38,721 bases of DNA, taken from positions 1-38,721 of the forward strand of contig CALANA010000252.1 in assembly GCA_937925925.1 (NCBI GenBank), given 5' to 3'. The DNA is from an uncultured Chloroflexales bacterium. GTDB taxonomy: Bacteria; Chloroflexota; Chloroflexia; Chloroflexales; Chloroflexaceae. The translations under genes and the position numbers were made by a program. Below the pieces are notes generated by a model, which made no database searches, was not told the origin of the DNA, and saw only the letters and a program-made list of their open reading frames with translations. This document shows positions 24,711-34,217 of this stretch, piece after piece; position 1 is the first letter of the stretch; every line of letters starts with the position of its first letter.

Positions 24711-27290
24711 TTATGGCTCCTGCCATTCAAGGTCATCTCTCTCGTTGACAGGAAGGGTAATGGTAAAGGTTGTTCCGCAACCAACGCTACTACGAACGCT
24801 AATTGTTCCCTGGTGTTGTTCGATGATTTTGCGACTGATCGCCAGGCCGAGACCTGTCCCGTCTGATTTGGTAGTGAAGAAGGGATCGAAAATACGTGCC
24901 TGTAGACTTTCGTTTATACCAACACCTGTATCCAAAAAATCAAGAGCGATAAAGGCATGGGATGATTGGTCTTCAGAACAACAGTCAACACAATAACTGC
25001 GTACCTGGAGGGTGCCACCATCGGGCATGGCTTCAATCGCATTCATAATCAGGTTGAGAACTACTTGATTCAACTGATCGCCACGACCATAAATGAGCGG
25101 CAAATCGGGTGTTAACAATCGTTCAGCAAGCACCCGATTTTTGGCGAGCGTACCGCCCATCAACAACAAGACACGACTGACCAGCGCATTCATGTCCACT
25201 TTATCATGTGTATGATTATCACGATAAAGATCGAGCAACTGGGTCAAGATCAAACCGATGCGCTTAATCTCGCTATTGACGAGCGTCAGGTATTCCTCAC
25301 GCTTCGCATCGGTGGATCGCTGCGCCAGGTACAAGAAGTTCTGAATGGCTTGTAAGGGCGTATTGACCTCATGGGCCACTGTCGCCGCTAGTTTGCCACT
25401 GGCAACAAACGTCTCATGTTCGGTTGCCAGCTTTTGAAATTCCAACTGCTCGGTAACATCAACGACATGTAAAATAATCTGTCCAATATGTTGATCATCA
25501 CTCAGGACAGGAAAGGTATGCATATCCACGATGCGTACCTGATTATCGGGTAACGTGATGCGCTCACGGCGATGGTGTTGCCGATGATCATGCAGCGTGT
25601 GCAACAGGACATGGTTGGGGAACCAGGGATGTACCTTATGGCAAAGATCAAACCAATCCATCCCCACCAGCATATCGGGCGTACTATGCAACAATGTCGC
25701 CAGCGGTCGATTGATCGTTTGTACCACGCCAGAGGCATTCAGCAGTAATAAGCCATCTTCCAGGCCATCAAACAGGGTATGCAACAGATCCATATGCTGC
25801 CGTAGCCGAACGTTCAGATCTGAAAGGCGGGCATAGGCCGCCGCCAGTTGCTGTTCGGCCTGTTTGCGCTCGGTAATATCACGATGCACTGCCACTGCCC
25901 CCACCGGTTGCCCGGCACTATTCTTGAGCAAGGAAACGGCTGCAAACACATCGATCGGCGTGCCATCCTTACATAACTGGGATACTTCGCCGTGCCACTG
26001 CCCATCCTGCAAGAGTCGATCCAGCGCCAGCATCTCGGAGTGATTCTGGACAAACATGAACAAACCGATCTCTTGCAGCTTTTTGCCCAGCACCTCCTCT
26101 GCCTGCCAGCCATAGGTCATACTCGCAGCACGATTCCAACTCTGGATGGTGAAGGTATTGTCCACCGAGAAGATCGCATCAGAGATACTATCAAGGAGAT
26201 TGGCATGATAACGCAATTGCATTTCAGCCTGTTTACGCTCGCTAATATCCCGCACAATCACAAAAATCTCATCATTGCTGCTGGGCATCATGCGCGCCTC
26301 GAAAAAACGTAGATCGCCATTGGCAGATTGACGTTCCAGACAGGTGGCAAGCACGTCTGGTGTCAGATACCCTGCGTCAATGAGCAAATCGCCCAATAAC
26401 ACGCTCTGGCCCTGCTGTCGTAAGCGCTCCTGCTCCAGCAGCACTTCACCGAGTTGCTCAACCGAAACCAGTCCCGCATGCACCAGATAGTCACCCAGAC
26501 GCCAGGGCAGGCTATATTCATAGATCGTGGGTTGCCCCTTGATCACCGTCTCCTGCACATGATCGAACAACTGTTGCCCAAACTCAGATGGCAGCACCTC
26601 CTGTATCTTTCGGTTTAGAAAGCTTTCTGGTGGTAAGAGAGGATCAAAGTTGTCGGAGGGAAAATAATCCAGCAATATACCCTCGTAATTGAGGTGAAAG
26701 ATCGTGTCGGGAATGACATTCAACAATGCTTGATTGCGTGCTTCGCTGCGCACACGCTCGGCAATGTGTTGCTGCAAGGCGTAATTGAGTTGTAATAACT
26801 CGGCGGTACGTTCCTGCACCCGCCGTTCCAGATCATGCTGCACAACCCGCACCGCCTCTGAACGCCAGACGTGTTCAGTAATGTCGGTGCAGAGAACCAC
26901 AACACATTGATTCGGCGAGGGGAACGCCATCGCCTTGAAGATACGCTGCGAGATACGTGCATCTTCATAGGTAAATTGCTCGATCACCAGCGGCTCACCG
27001 GATCGTACCACATGCGCATAGGACTGGGGAATGTTCTGAGCGCGCGCAGCGGGGAAATTCTCGTCCAGGGTTTTGCCAATAATATCCTTCACCGGTATCC
27101 CAATCAGTTGCTCAACGGTGGGATTGGCATCAATCATACGCAAGGTGCGATCATCCTCCAGGTCTTCGAGGTGATACACATACACACCATACGGAAATTG
27201 ATGCACAATGCTGCGATACAGGTTCAGTTGCTGTCGCAGGTAGGCATTCTCGGCTTGTAGATCGGCATAGGTTTTGTGATCGGTCAACAT
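24711..27290 (-). CDS. Multi-PAS sensor histidine kinase with a MshEN-like module inside a PAS domain
   Basis: The 859-residue soluble kinase has PAS1 (about 25-140), a coiled coil (143-185), PAS2 (186-350), PAS3 (358-475), PAS4 (498-615), a HisKA dimer helix with the phosphorylated His640 (VAHEVNTPLQAIQN) and a HATPase domain with N box (NLIMNAIEAMPDGG), DTGVGI and TKSDGTGLGLAIS. PAS2 is interrupted at about residues 263-323 by a helical module (RLGDYLVHAGLVSVEQLGE..., then LGDLLIDAGYLTPDVLATCL) like the N-terminal domain of MshE/PilB-type ATPases, a c-di-GMP-binding fold in some members. No membrane span exists, so it senses internal signals. GGGAG lies 7 bases before the ATG. The next gene on the strand is an OmpR-type regulator. 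Confidence 0.92.
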   Translation of the reverse strand: MLTDHKTYADLQAENAYLRQQLNLYRSIVHQFPYGVYVYHLEDLEDDRTLRMIDANPTVEQLIGIPVKDIIGKTLDENFPAARAQNIPQSYAHVVRSGEPLVIEQFTYEDARISQRIFKAMAFPSPNQCVVVLCTDITEHVWRSEAVRVVQHDLERRVQERTAELLQLNYALQQHIAERVRSEARNQALLNVIPDTIFHLNYEGILLDYFPSDNFDPLLPPESFLNRKIQEVLPSEFGQQLFDHVQETVIKGQPTIYEYSLPWRLGDYLVHAGLVSVEQLGEVLLEQERLRQQGQSVLLGDLLIDAGYLTPDVLATCLERQSANGDLRFFEARMMPSSNDEIFVIVRDISERKQAEMQLRYHANLLDSISDAIFSVDNTFTIQSWNRAASMTYGWQAEEVLGKKLQEIGLFMFVQNHSEMLALDRLLQDGQWHGEVSQLCKDGTPIDVFAAVSLLKNSAGQPVGAVAVHRDITERKQAEQQLAAAYARLSDLNVRLRQHMDLLHTLFDGLEDGLLLLNASGVVQTINRPLATLLHSTPDMLVGMDWFDLCHKVHPWFPNHVLLHTLHDHRQHHRRERITLPDNQVRIVDMHTFPVLSDDQHIGQIILHVVDVTEQLEFQKLATEHETFVASGKLAATVAHEVNTPLQAIQNFLYLAQRSTDAKREEYLTLVNSEIKRIGLILTQLLDLYRDNHTHDKVDMNALVSRVLLLMGGTLAKNRVLAERLLTPDLPLIYGRGDQLNQVVLNLIMNAIEAMPDGGTLQVRSYCVDCCSEDQSSHAFIALDFLDTGVGINESLQARIFDPFFTTKSDGTGLGLAISRKIIEQHQGTISVRSSVGCGTTFTITLPVNERDDLEWQEP

Positions 27291-27426
27291 GGGTCGCTCC
27301 CTACGTTGTACGTGTGGCGGTGCGTAGCTACCAAATTGAACACACCTGTCACACTGGCTGCAACATTGATAAGAACAGGCTCGCTTGAGTCAAGCGCAAA
27401 ATTGTTCCAACGCGATGCAGGTCAGG

Positions 27427-27539
27427 TAACCGTTCAGGTGGGGTGGTCAGGAGGGGCGTTGCCCCTCCTGGAGTCTCTTTGGTTGGGCAGAGGCCGTAGG
27501 CCCCCGCCCCCGCTGGCGCAGGTACCACCTGAACGGTTA
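27427..27539. mobile_element. R2 palindromic repeat, copy 1
   Basis: Perfect 15-bp terminal inverted repeats, TAACCGTTCAGGTGG (27427-27441) and CCACCTGAACGGTTA (27525-27539), enclose GC-rich hairpins such as GGAGGGGC-GTT-GCCCCTCC (27450-27468). The same ends occur in the palindrome at 38531-38621. It lies between the divergent kinase and M23 genes. Confidence 0.7.
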
Positions 27540-27711
27540 TCGATGGAGTTTTAGTGATCGGTACGATAATGACGATGCGCTGACACGAACGAGCAGCACA
27601 CTCGACTAAAACAGGTAACTATATAGTCTCTACTCTATAAACCGTACAAGAACATTCCAGGTTACGAACCTGAATACGAGTTGTTTGGAATGATCTGAAC
27701 CATAAGACATA

Positions 27712-27740
27712 TTGCGACCGTTCATGAACCATGATACGAT
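27712..27740 (+). promoter_or_regulatory. Candidate promoter of the M23/LamG gene
   Basis: TTGCGA (27712-27717), a 17-base spacer and TACGAT (27735-27740) lie 44 bases before the start codon. Confidence 0.5.
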
Positions 27741-27783
27741 GATCTGGCCATGAATAGTCTCTTTCGTTGCGGAGTACATTACA

Positions 27784-30345
27784 TTGAAATCATTCTACAC
27801 CCGCTTACTGCACACGCTCCTGATAACACTGTTTGCCACTATGGGCGGCGTACCACTCACCAGACCACCTGCACTGGTCGTTGCTGCCCCAGTCGTACCC
27901 TATACGTCACTCCTGCTGGCTCCTTCAGGCTATACTCTGGGCGTGCAACAATTCCTTGACGCACAGCCTGGCCCACTCAAGCACTATGCTGAAGAACAAA
28001 CGGCGGCAACGATTATCGAGAGCAGCAGTCTGTACTATGGCCTCAGCCCACGGCTGCACCTGGCTCTGCTCGAAACGGTGAACGCCCTGCTCAGTACCAG
28101 CAACCCACCGGCCAGTGCGTTGCGCCAGCCCTTCGGCAGCGCCGGGCCGGAGAGCTTTGCCGCGCAGATTGAATGGGCCAGCCGCGAGTTGCGGGCCGGG
28201 CTTGGCCCCTATGAACGCCCGCCCACACTGCGCTTTACCGACGGTACCACGCTGACGCTGACGCTGGAACAGGCACCCGAAGGTATTGCCGTGCAGCGCT
28301 TTCTGGCAATTGGGCGCACTGCCCGTGAGTGGCACACGCTCGTCACCCGCTTTGGCGCGGTTTTTCAGGACTATTTCGACAACGAACTGCCTGACCTGGT
28401 GCCACCACCGTCTGTAGCGGCCAATACTGGCTTCCTGAAACTGCCCTGGCCAGCAGGTATACGTGTTGTGCATCTGGCCTATTTTGATCATGCCTACCCA
28501 ACGGTTGACACCGGGCCGGATGGTAATGACGTGGTGATAACCTATCTCGGCCAGCGCGATGTGCAATACAATGGGCATGATGGGCACGATTATTATTTCC
28601 CCGATCAACCGATTGGAACACCGATTCTGGCTGCCGCACCCGGTATGGCCTATGCACGCACCCACCGGGGTAACGGTGTCGTTATTTTGCATGAGGACGG
28701 GTACGAAACCATCTACTGGCATCTCGATCAGTTTGCACCCATCTTTGATGGACGTGTTGACAGCAACTATGGCCTCTACGTGACAGCCGGGGAGATGATT
28801 GGCACCAGTGGGGCTACCGGGTTTGTGCATGGCTCGCCGCACCTGCATTTTGAGGTGCGCCGCCACGGACGCCAGGTTGACCCATATGGCTGGTATGGCC
28901 CCGGCGCTGATCCGTGTGGGTACTATGCCGGCTGCGAAGTCAGTGGCTGGCTGTGGCACCCCAGTTTGCACGGTATGTATGATTTCACGCCACCCGATAG
29001 TGCGCATCCATTTCCCCATCTGACACTGCCCGATCATCAACCACCTGTTGCTACCCTGAGCATCAATCCGCCCGCTGACCTGCTCTTTCTGGCGCGCTTC
29101 GATGGTCACACCCTTCAGGAAGTCGGCAGCGGAATACCGCATACGAACGGCACGCCAGCGTTTGTTTCCGGTCGCTACGGCCAGGCGCTCACATTACCTG
29201 CCGGTACTAGCCTCGCCTATCCCGTCCGCGACAATCTGCACCTGGATGCCGGGAGCATAAGTCTCTGGGCCAGGCTACCTGCCCACTATCCCACCAATCC
29301 GATCAATCGGCACTACCTGTTTGCCACCAGCGCCAACCCGACCGACGATCAGCGGGTCTATGCTGGTACCCTGGCGTTGCGGCGCGACTTGCTCGGCCCG
29401 AATAATACACCGCGCTGGAATTTCTGGACGACCCCCCAGAGTGGTGAAGCTGACCGTCACGATCTAACCGTGCCAGATACACTGAGTGCTGGCTGGCACC
29501 ACTTTGTGATCACCTGGGACACTCAGGCCCGCCATAAGACCCTCTTTATTGATGGTGACCAGGTTGCCACGACCGACGCGGCGCTGCTGCCAATTGACGT
29601 TGGATCGGTGCTTCAGATTGGACAATTTACCACGTCTGGACACCACAGCGGCATCGTTATTGATGAACTGGCTATTTTCAAGCGGGCACTCAACGCGGCT
29701 GAGGTGGCTGACCTGGCGCATGCCGCGGAACCAATGACGGCCAGTGCGTCGGTGGTGAACGACCCGCTTGTTTTTCTAGACACCAACGCCATGGATGCTG
29801 AAGGCGGCATCGTGGCCGTCCAGCCAGGACTCAACGGTGAGTTTCGTGATCCACGTCCATACTACGATGCTTACCGCTGGCGACTGCCGGCCAGCGAAGG
29901 TGAGCATACGCTGGCGGTGCGCTACTTTGATCATGCCAGCAACTATAGCGAGGTATCGCGCACCGTGACCCTGGATCTGCCACCGCAAGGTCATGCGCTG
30001 CTGACCAACTATGATGCGCGGTACGCCACGCTGGTGATTACCGCGACCGATCAGCATCTACCCCTATCCATGCAAATCAGCCTCGAACCAGATTTTGCTG
30101 GCAGTGCCTGGCAACCGCTGCAGGTAGACACACGATGGCCGTGGCCACTTGACCAGATAGAAACACAGGGACACACCTTGCCCTTCAACGGTCATAATGC
30201 TCCACCGCCAATCTATGTCCGGTTCCGGGATGCGCACAGTAACATCTCGGCCCCGGTTCTGGTCAGTATGCGACAGCAAAACGTCTATCTGCCACTGATT
30301 ATCGCGCCACAACCGGGAACAGCGAGCATGTCCGACGATCCCTAA
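27784..30345 (+). CDS. Secreted M23-family metallopeptidase with LamG-like domain
   Basis: The 853-residue protein starts with a TTG (CGGAG about 9 bases upstream) and a signal peptide (basic start, hydrophobic 9-20, cleavage probably near residue 35 after VVAA). The LytM/M23 peptidase domain spans about 255-370: zinc residues His265 and Asp269 (GHDGHDYYFPD), His313 (YWHLDQ) and the HLHFEV motif with His355. M23 enzymes cut peptidoglycan cross-links or act as structural pseudo-enzymes; all ligands are intact here. A concanavalin/LamG-type jelly-roll follows at about 432-640 (LLFLARFDGHTLQEVGSG; SISLWARLPAHYP; IVIDELAIFKRAL). The C-terminal part is beta-rich and unassigned, with no anchor. An ATG at 27841 would remove the signal peptide. 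Confidence 0.9.
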   Translation: MKSFYTRLLHTLLITLFATMGGVPLTRPPALVVAAPVVPYTSLLLAPSGYTLGVQQFLDAQPGPLKHYAEEQTAATIIESSSLYYGLSPRLHLALLETVNALLSTSNPPASALRQPFGSAGPESFAAQIEWASRELRAGLGPYERPPTLRFTDGTTLTLTLEQAPEGIAVQRFLAIGRTAREWHTLVTRFGAVFQDYFDNELPDLVPPPSVAANTGFLKLPWPAGIRVVHLAYFDHAYPTVDTGPDGNDVVITYLGQRDVQYNGHDGHDYYFPDQPIGTPILAAAPGMAYARTHRGNGVVILHEDGYETIYWHLDQFAPIFDGRVDSNYGLYVTAGEMIGTSGATGFVHGSPHLHFEVRRHGRQVDPYGWYGPGADPCGYYAGCEVSGWLWHPSLHGMYDFTPPDSAHPFPHLTLPDHQPPVATLSINPPADLLFLARFDGHTLQEVGSGIPHTNGTPAFVSGRYGQALTLPAGTSLAYPVRDNLHLDAGSISLWARLPAHYPTNPINRHYLFATSANPTDDQRVYAGTLALRRDLLGPNNTPRWNFWTTPQSGEADRHDLTVPDTLSAGWHHFVITWDTQARHKTLFIDGDQVATTDAALLPIDVGSVLQIGQFTTSGHHSGIVIDELAIFKRALNAAEVADLAHAAEPMTASASVVNDPLVFLDTNAMDAEGGIVAVQPGLNGEFRDPRPYYDAYRWRLPASEGEHTLAVRYFDHASNYSEVSRTVTLDLPPQGHALLTNYDARYATLVITATDQHLPLSMQISLEPDFAGSAWQPLQVDTRWPWPLDQIETQGHTLPFNGHNAPPPIYVRFRDAHSNISAPVLVSMRQQNVYLPLIIAPQPGTASMSDDP

Positions 30346-30871
30346 TACGACCGTTGCAGTTCGCCGTCCTGGGCATTCCAATCGCCCCACACCCCGCGAG
30401 CCTGAACTGAAGGCTCCAGCTCCCGTTCCGAGGGCCGCTGATGCGTTCTACCGGAGCCAGCGCAGGTCAGCTTCGTAACGCTAGCCCACGGCTTGAGCCG
30501 CCAGGCGAGCTACGGCATAGCACGATAGATACCGGCCTCAGAATCAATCAAGGCGCGATTGCATGCAATCACGCCTTGTATCGCCACAAGCCCGGCAGCG
30601 CATCACTGTTGTGTCCGCACCGCACGCTGACCTGGAAATACCGCTGTGATCACCCGTGGATAATACCCTGGGTAGTAGAGCATCCAGGCTTACTCCCTTT
30701 ACACGTCACAATTGCGCACTGGAAACGACTGAAGTCGTTACTACAAATCAACGCATACTCTATGCCACTTCATGCTGCGGCTTAGAGCTTTTCTAAATAA
30801 CCCTCTATAGTAGGATTTTCTGGCTTTGGAAAGATATGAAACTACCCGATTTCAGTTAACCGAATAGGCTC
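30346..30871. other. Gene-free region with palindromes
   Basis: A near-perfect palindrome at 30550-30577 (AAGGCGCGATTGCATGCAAT, then CACGCCTT) shares the TTGCATGCAA centre with R1 copies A and B. GGCTTGAGCC at 30491-30500 is an R5 word, and AACGACTGAAGTCGTT (30724-30739) resembles the hairpins of R4. No gene or clear terminator was found. Confidence 0.55.
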
Positions 30872-31939
30872 TTACTCCAGATAGCCATGGAGCCGTAACC
30901 CGACACTGGGATGGCGCAAGCGACGCATGGCCTCGGCTTCGATCTGGCGGGTACGTTCACGCGTGATCCCAAATGCTTCACCGACCTCTTCGAGCGTGCG
31001 GTGCTTGCCATCCATCAAGCCATAGCGCAGTTCAAGGATCTTGCGCTCACGTTCTGGGAGATCGTTTAAGGCTGCCGCCAGCTCTTGTTGCAACATATTC
31101 TGAGCAGCGATCTCCATCGGCGTCTCCAGGGTTTCATCTGCGAGCAACTCACCAATCCGGCCTTCTTTGTCGTTGTTCAGTGGCTGCTCGATCGAAATCG
31201 GTTGGGTCGAGGCCCGGAGCAGACGCTTGACCTTGCGCAGACTCATGTTCATGATACTGGCGATCTCTTCCGGAGTCGGCTCGCGTTCCAGTTGCTGTTC
31301 AAGCTTGTAGATCGCTCGCCGTAAATGCACAAGCGACTCACTCAGATGCACAGGCAAGCGAATCAGGCGGCTCTGCTCGGCCAGCGCACGGGTAACAGCC
31401 TGGCGAATCCACCAGGTTGCATAGGTGGAAAAGCGATTGCCCCGGCGATAATCAAACTTCTCAACAGCACGCATCAAGCCAATATTACCCTCCTGTACCA
31501 GATCCATAAACGACATCGAACTATTCATATATTTCTTCGCCACGCTGACCACCAGACGCAGATTGGCTTGAATGATCTGCCGCCGGGCGTCTTCTGCCAG
31601 TGCTGCGGCCTGCTCCAGAGCCAGCCGTTCTGCAGGCGAGCGATATTGCTCATTTTCCAGCGCGACACGAGCGGCCTTTCCCTCGGTATATTGGCGAGCC
31701 AGGATAACTTCTTCTTCAGCAGTCAACAGCGGCACCTGACCGATTTCATGCAGATAGAGTTGGATAGAATCGGCAACTGGCTCGTTATCTTCGAGATCTT
31801 CAATATCTTCCGCGTGATCTGCAAAATCCTCCGTGTCTACCGCCAGGAGATCTGGTTCTTCCCAGGCATCCGTATCACGAAACACCGGCTTTGTTCCCAC
31901 CATCTCTGTATCTATATCCAAATCCTGGAAGAAATTCAC
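30872..31939 (-). CDS. RNA polymerase sigma factor of the SigA/RpoD family
   Basis: The 355-residue protein contains region 1.2 (DSIQLYLHEIGQVPLLTAEEE), region 2 (NLRLVVSVAKKYMNSSMSFMDLVQEGNIGLMRAVEKFDYRRGNRFSTYATWWIRQAV), region 3 (ESLVHLRRAIYKLEQQ) and region 4 (LPERERKILELRYGL...TLEEVGEAFGITRERTRQIEAEAMRRLRHP), so it recognises -10/-35 promoters. The acidic N-terminus is short, and it may be one of several SigA paralogues or a group 2 factor. GTG 31939 is chosen: a perfect AGGAGG stands 6 bases upstream. An ATG at 31996 is open but lacks a ribosome site. Confidence 0.93.
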   Translation of the reverse strand: MNFFQDLDIDTEMVGTKPVFRDTDAWEEPDLLAVDTEDFADHAEDIEDLEDNEPVADSIQLYLHEIGQVPLLTAEEEVILARQYTEGKAARVALENEQYRSPAERLALEQAAALAEDARRQIIQANLRLVVSVAKKYMNSSMSFMDLVQEGNIGLMRAVEKFDYRRGNRFSTYATWWIRQAVTRALAEQSRLIRLPVHLSESLVHLRRAIYKLEQQLEREPTPEEIASIMNMSLRKVKRLLRASTQPISIEQPLNNDKEGRIGELLADETLETPMEIAAQNMLQQELAAALNDLPERERKILELRYGLMDGKHRTLEEVGEAFGITRERTRQIEAEAMRRLRHPSVGLRLHGYLE

Positions 31940-32248
31940 AGCAATCCTCCTGAATAGCTCCCCACGGAGACTAACCATTGTGCCACAACAAGGCAAGAAT
32001 GGGCTACCGTCAACTGCGGCTTGAGCAATATAAGGTATACATACATACAGTTTACCTACTATTATGTGTATTTGTTACGTACCAGACTGATATCTGGATG
32101 TGGTCTATTTGCACAAGTTTTGTCAATACCTCTTAGACGATTGTACCAATACCCGGGTTGCATAACCAGATGTACCGTCCAGTACCTGAACAGAGATGAA
32201 CCGTGCTATGGCCGATGGAGTATCCAGCCTGCGGCAGGAGCCACACCA
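31940..32248. other. Intergenic region before the sigma gene
   Basis: About 300 bases, AT-rich at 32025-32120. It should contain the sigma-gene promoter, but no clear -35/-10 pair was identified. No repeat or gene seen. Confidence 0.4.
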
Positions 32249-32965
32249 TCAGTCCTGACCCCAGCGCCGGGCATCAATAACCTGACCGGTACGGCCACGT
32301 GGCCCCTGCGCCGCCAGCGCAATGGCTGCACTGTCCATACTATCGGCTGGCAGCAAGCCCTGACGCGCTTCAGGAACCGTTTCACGTACCATGCGTGTAG
32401 CGACAAATCCCCCCGGATGCAACACATTGACATTGATGCCATAGCGCCGGACTTCTTTGGCTAACACGCGGGTCAACCCCTCCACGCCATATTTGGCAGC
32501 ACAGTAGGCGGCAAAGCCTGGAACCGCAATGCGTTCCAGCGGTGCCCCAATATTAATAATGTTACCGTTGCTCTGAGCAATGAAATATGGTAAAAACTGT
32601 TGTGTTACCAGATACATACCCTTTAGCAGTGTGTCAAAAGCCAGATCCCACAGATGTTCTGGGGTCTCTTCAAAGGGCAACCGTAGCCCGACTCCGGCAC
32701 TGTTCACCAGCACATCAACCCGGCCAGTGATAGTGAGTGCTTGCGTTACCAGGTTATTGATCTGTGCCTTGTCGCGTATATCAACTTGAACCGCCAGCCC
32801 GCGTTGCCCAAGTTCTTCGATCAACCAGACCGTCTCGGCAATCTCGTCGGTGCTACGGGCAGCAGCGACGACCGCTGCACCCTCACGGGCATAGGCCAGG
32901 GCAATCGCCCGGCCCAGACCACGGCCGGCACCGGTAATGACGGCTGTTTTTCCCGTCAATTGCAT
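32249..32965 (-). CDS. SDR-family protein with altered catalytic tetrad
   Basis: The 238-residue protein has the Rossmann cofactor motif TGAGRGLG (11-18), NSAG (88-91) and Tyr154-x3-Lys158 (YCAAK). The Ser that lies 13 residues before the Tyr in active SDRs is Ala141 (NIGAP), and the tetrad Asn in the helix-4 region appears to be Thr112 (DTLLKG). It may bind NAD(P) but its reductase activity is doubtful. ATG 32965 has AAGGAG 10 bases upstream; a TTG at 32971 is an alternative. It starts 14 bases after the polyprenyl synthase stop, so the two form an operon and may act together in isoprenoid metabolism. Confidence 0.85.
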   Translation of the reverse strand: MQLTGKTAVITGAGRGLGRAIALAYAREGAAVVAAARSTDEIAETVWLIEELGQRGLAVQVDIRDKAQINNLVTQALTITGRVDVLVNSAGVGLRLPFEETPEHLWDLAFDTLLKGMYLVTQQFLPYFIAQSNGNIINIGAPLERIAVPGFAAYCAAKYGVEGLTRVLAKEVRRYGINVNVLHPGGFVATRMVRETVPEARQGLLPADSMDSAAIALAAQGPRGRTGQVIDARRWGQD

Positions 32966-32979
32966 AAACAATTTGCTCC

Positions 32980-34086
32980 TTACTGCTGTCGTTCTACCAC
33001 AAATGCGGCCAGATCGATAAGCGCCTGACGCGCACGTGAAGCAGGGAAACGATTGAGATGGTCCATGGCCTGTCGGGTATACTCTTGTGCATCGTCACAG
33101 GCACGTTCAACGCCACCACGGTCGATAACCTCGGCAACCGCCGCATGCAGTGCCGTGTCGGTTGGCGCGGGATCCTGGACTATCGTCGTCAATGCAGAAC
33201 TGCCACCATTGGCAACAGCGTAGATCAGGGGCAGGGTGATCGTCCCCTGGCGTAGATCATTGCCGGCTGGCTTACCTAGCACCGCTTCGGTACCCACAAA
33301 ATCCAGAACATCATCGACAATCTGAAACGCCATGCCCAGCGCCTGGCCATAGCAACCTGCGGCCTCAATGTCTGCATCACTGCCACCGCCAGCGGCCATG
33401 CCAGCTTTGCACGCGGCGGCAAACAGTTCTGCTGTCTTACAACGGGTTTTGTACAGGTACTGCTGCCGAGCTACTGCAAACGGGGTAACACATGTCACCG
33501 GGTTCAGTTCACCAGCCACAATTGCTTGCACCGCTTCGGCATAGAAGGCGATAATGCGTCGGTCGCTCAAGCGTGACATCTCAGCCGCACCGAGGGCAAA
33601 CACATAATCGCCGAGCATCAGCGCTACCTCGTCGTCCCAACGGACATGCACGGTGATACATCCACGGCGATAGGCCGCCCGATCCACCAGGTCGTCGTGA
33701 ACGAGCGACGCGGCATGAATAAACTCGACGGCTGCCGCCGCGTGCGTCACTTCATGATGATTATAGCGACCTAACCGGGCAGTTAACACAGTCAGAGCCG
33801 CCCGCAGGCGTTTGCCGCCTGCCAGGATTGTATGTACTCCGGCATCGGTAAGCAGATCGGAACGTGATGGCATACGTTCCAACATTAGACGCTCAATGGA
33901 CGCCAGGTCAGTTGTAATCTGAGCCTCTTCTAGAATAGCCGCCACACTCGTCGCATGCCGTGATTGTTGCGACTGATTGTTTGCTGAGGGGTATGGAGCT
34001 GAGAGAGACCACTGCTGTTCTATCATACAGACTCTGTCCGGCAATACTGCTATTGGGTCTGTATGATCCTCGTTATACTTAGCCAT
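32980..34086 (-). CDS. Trans-polyprenyl diphosphate synthase
   Basis: This family elongates allylic diphosphates with isopentenyl diphosphate to give C20-C50 prenyl chains for quinones, carotenoids or chlorophyll tails. Both Asp-rich motifs are present: HDDLVDRAAYRRG and QIVDDVLDFVG, along with GGKRLRAAL near the start of the core. The N-terminal ~45 residues are polar and not part of the fold. ATG 34086 has AAAGGG about 10 bases before it; ATG 34026 would also leave an intact enzyme. Product length cannot be read from sequence by eye. It leads the operon with the SDR gene. Confidence 0.92.
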   Translation of the reverse strand: MAKYNEDHTDPIAVLPDRVCMIEQQWSLSAPYPSANNQSQQSRHATSVAAILEEAQITTDLASIERLMLERMPSRSDLLTDAGVHTILAGGKRLRAALTVLTARLGRYNHHEVTHAAAAVEFIHAASLVHDDLVDRAAYRRGCITVHVRWDDEVALMLGDYVFALGAAEMSRLSDRRIIAFYAEAVQAIVAGELNPVTCVTPFAVARQQYLYKTRCKTAELFAAACKAGMAAGGGSDADIEAAGCYGQALGMAFQIVDDVLDFVGTEAVLGKPAGNDLRQGTITLPLIYAVANGGSSALTTIVQDPAPTDTALHAAVAEVIDRGGVERACDDAQEYTRQAMDHLNRFPASRARQALIDLAAFVVERQQ

Positions 34087-34217
34087 TCGGCAAAACCCTT
34101 TGATGAAGATGCACAGCTTTTGTCTATAATGGCACAAGACTTGTCAATATTTTGCACAATTTATGCACGGTTGTCTGTAATCTAGACTACCAAATGCTGG
34201 AACCATCAAATATCGTG

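Noticed and set aside
27925-29142. 405-codon minus-strand ORF
   Set aside because: It is the antisense shadow of the M23/LamG gene, which has a signal peptide and intact zinc motifs.
31325-31957. 210-codon plus-strand ORF
   Set aside because: Antisense to the sigma factor gene, no protein-like motif.
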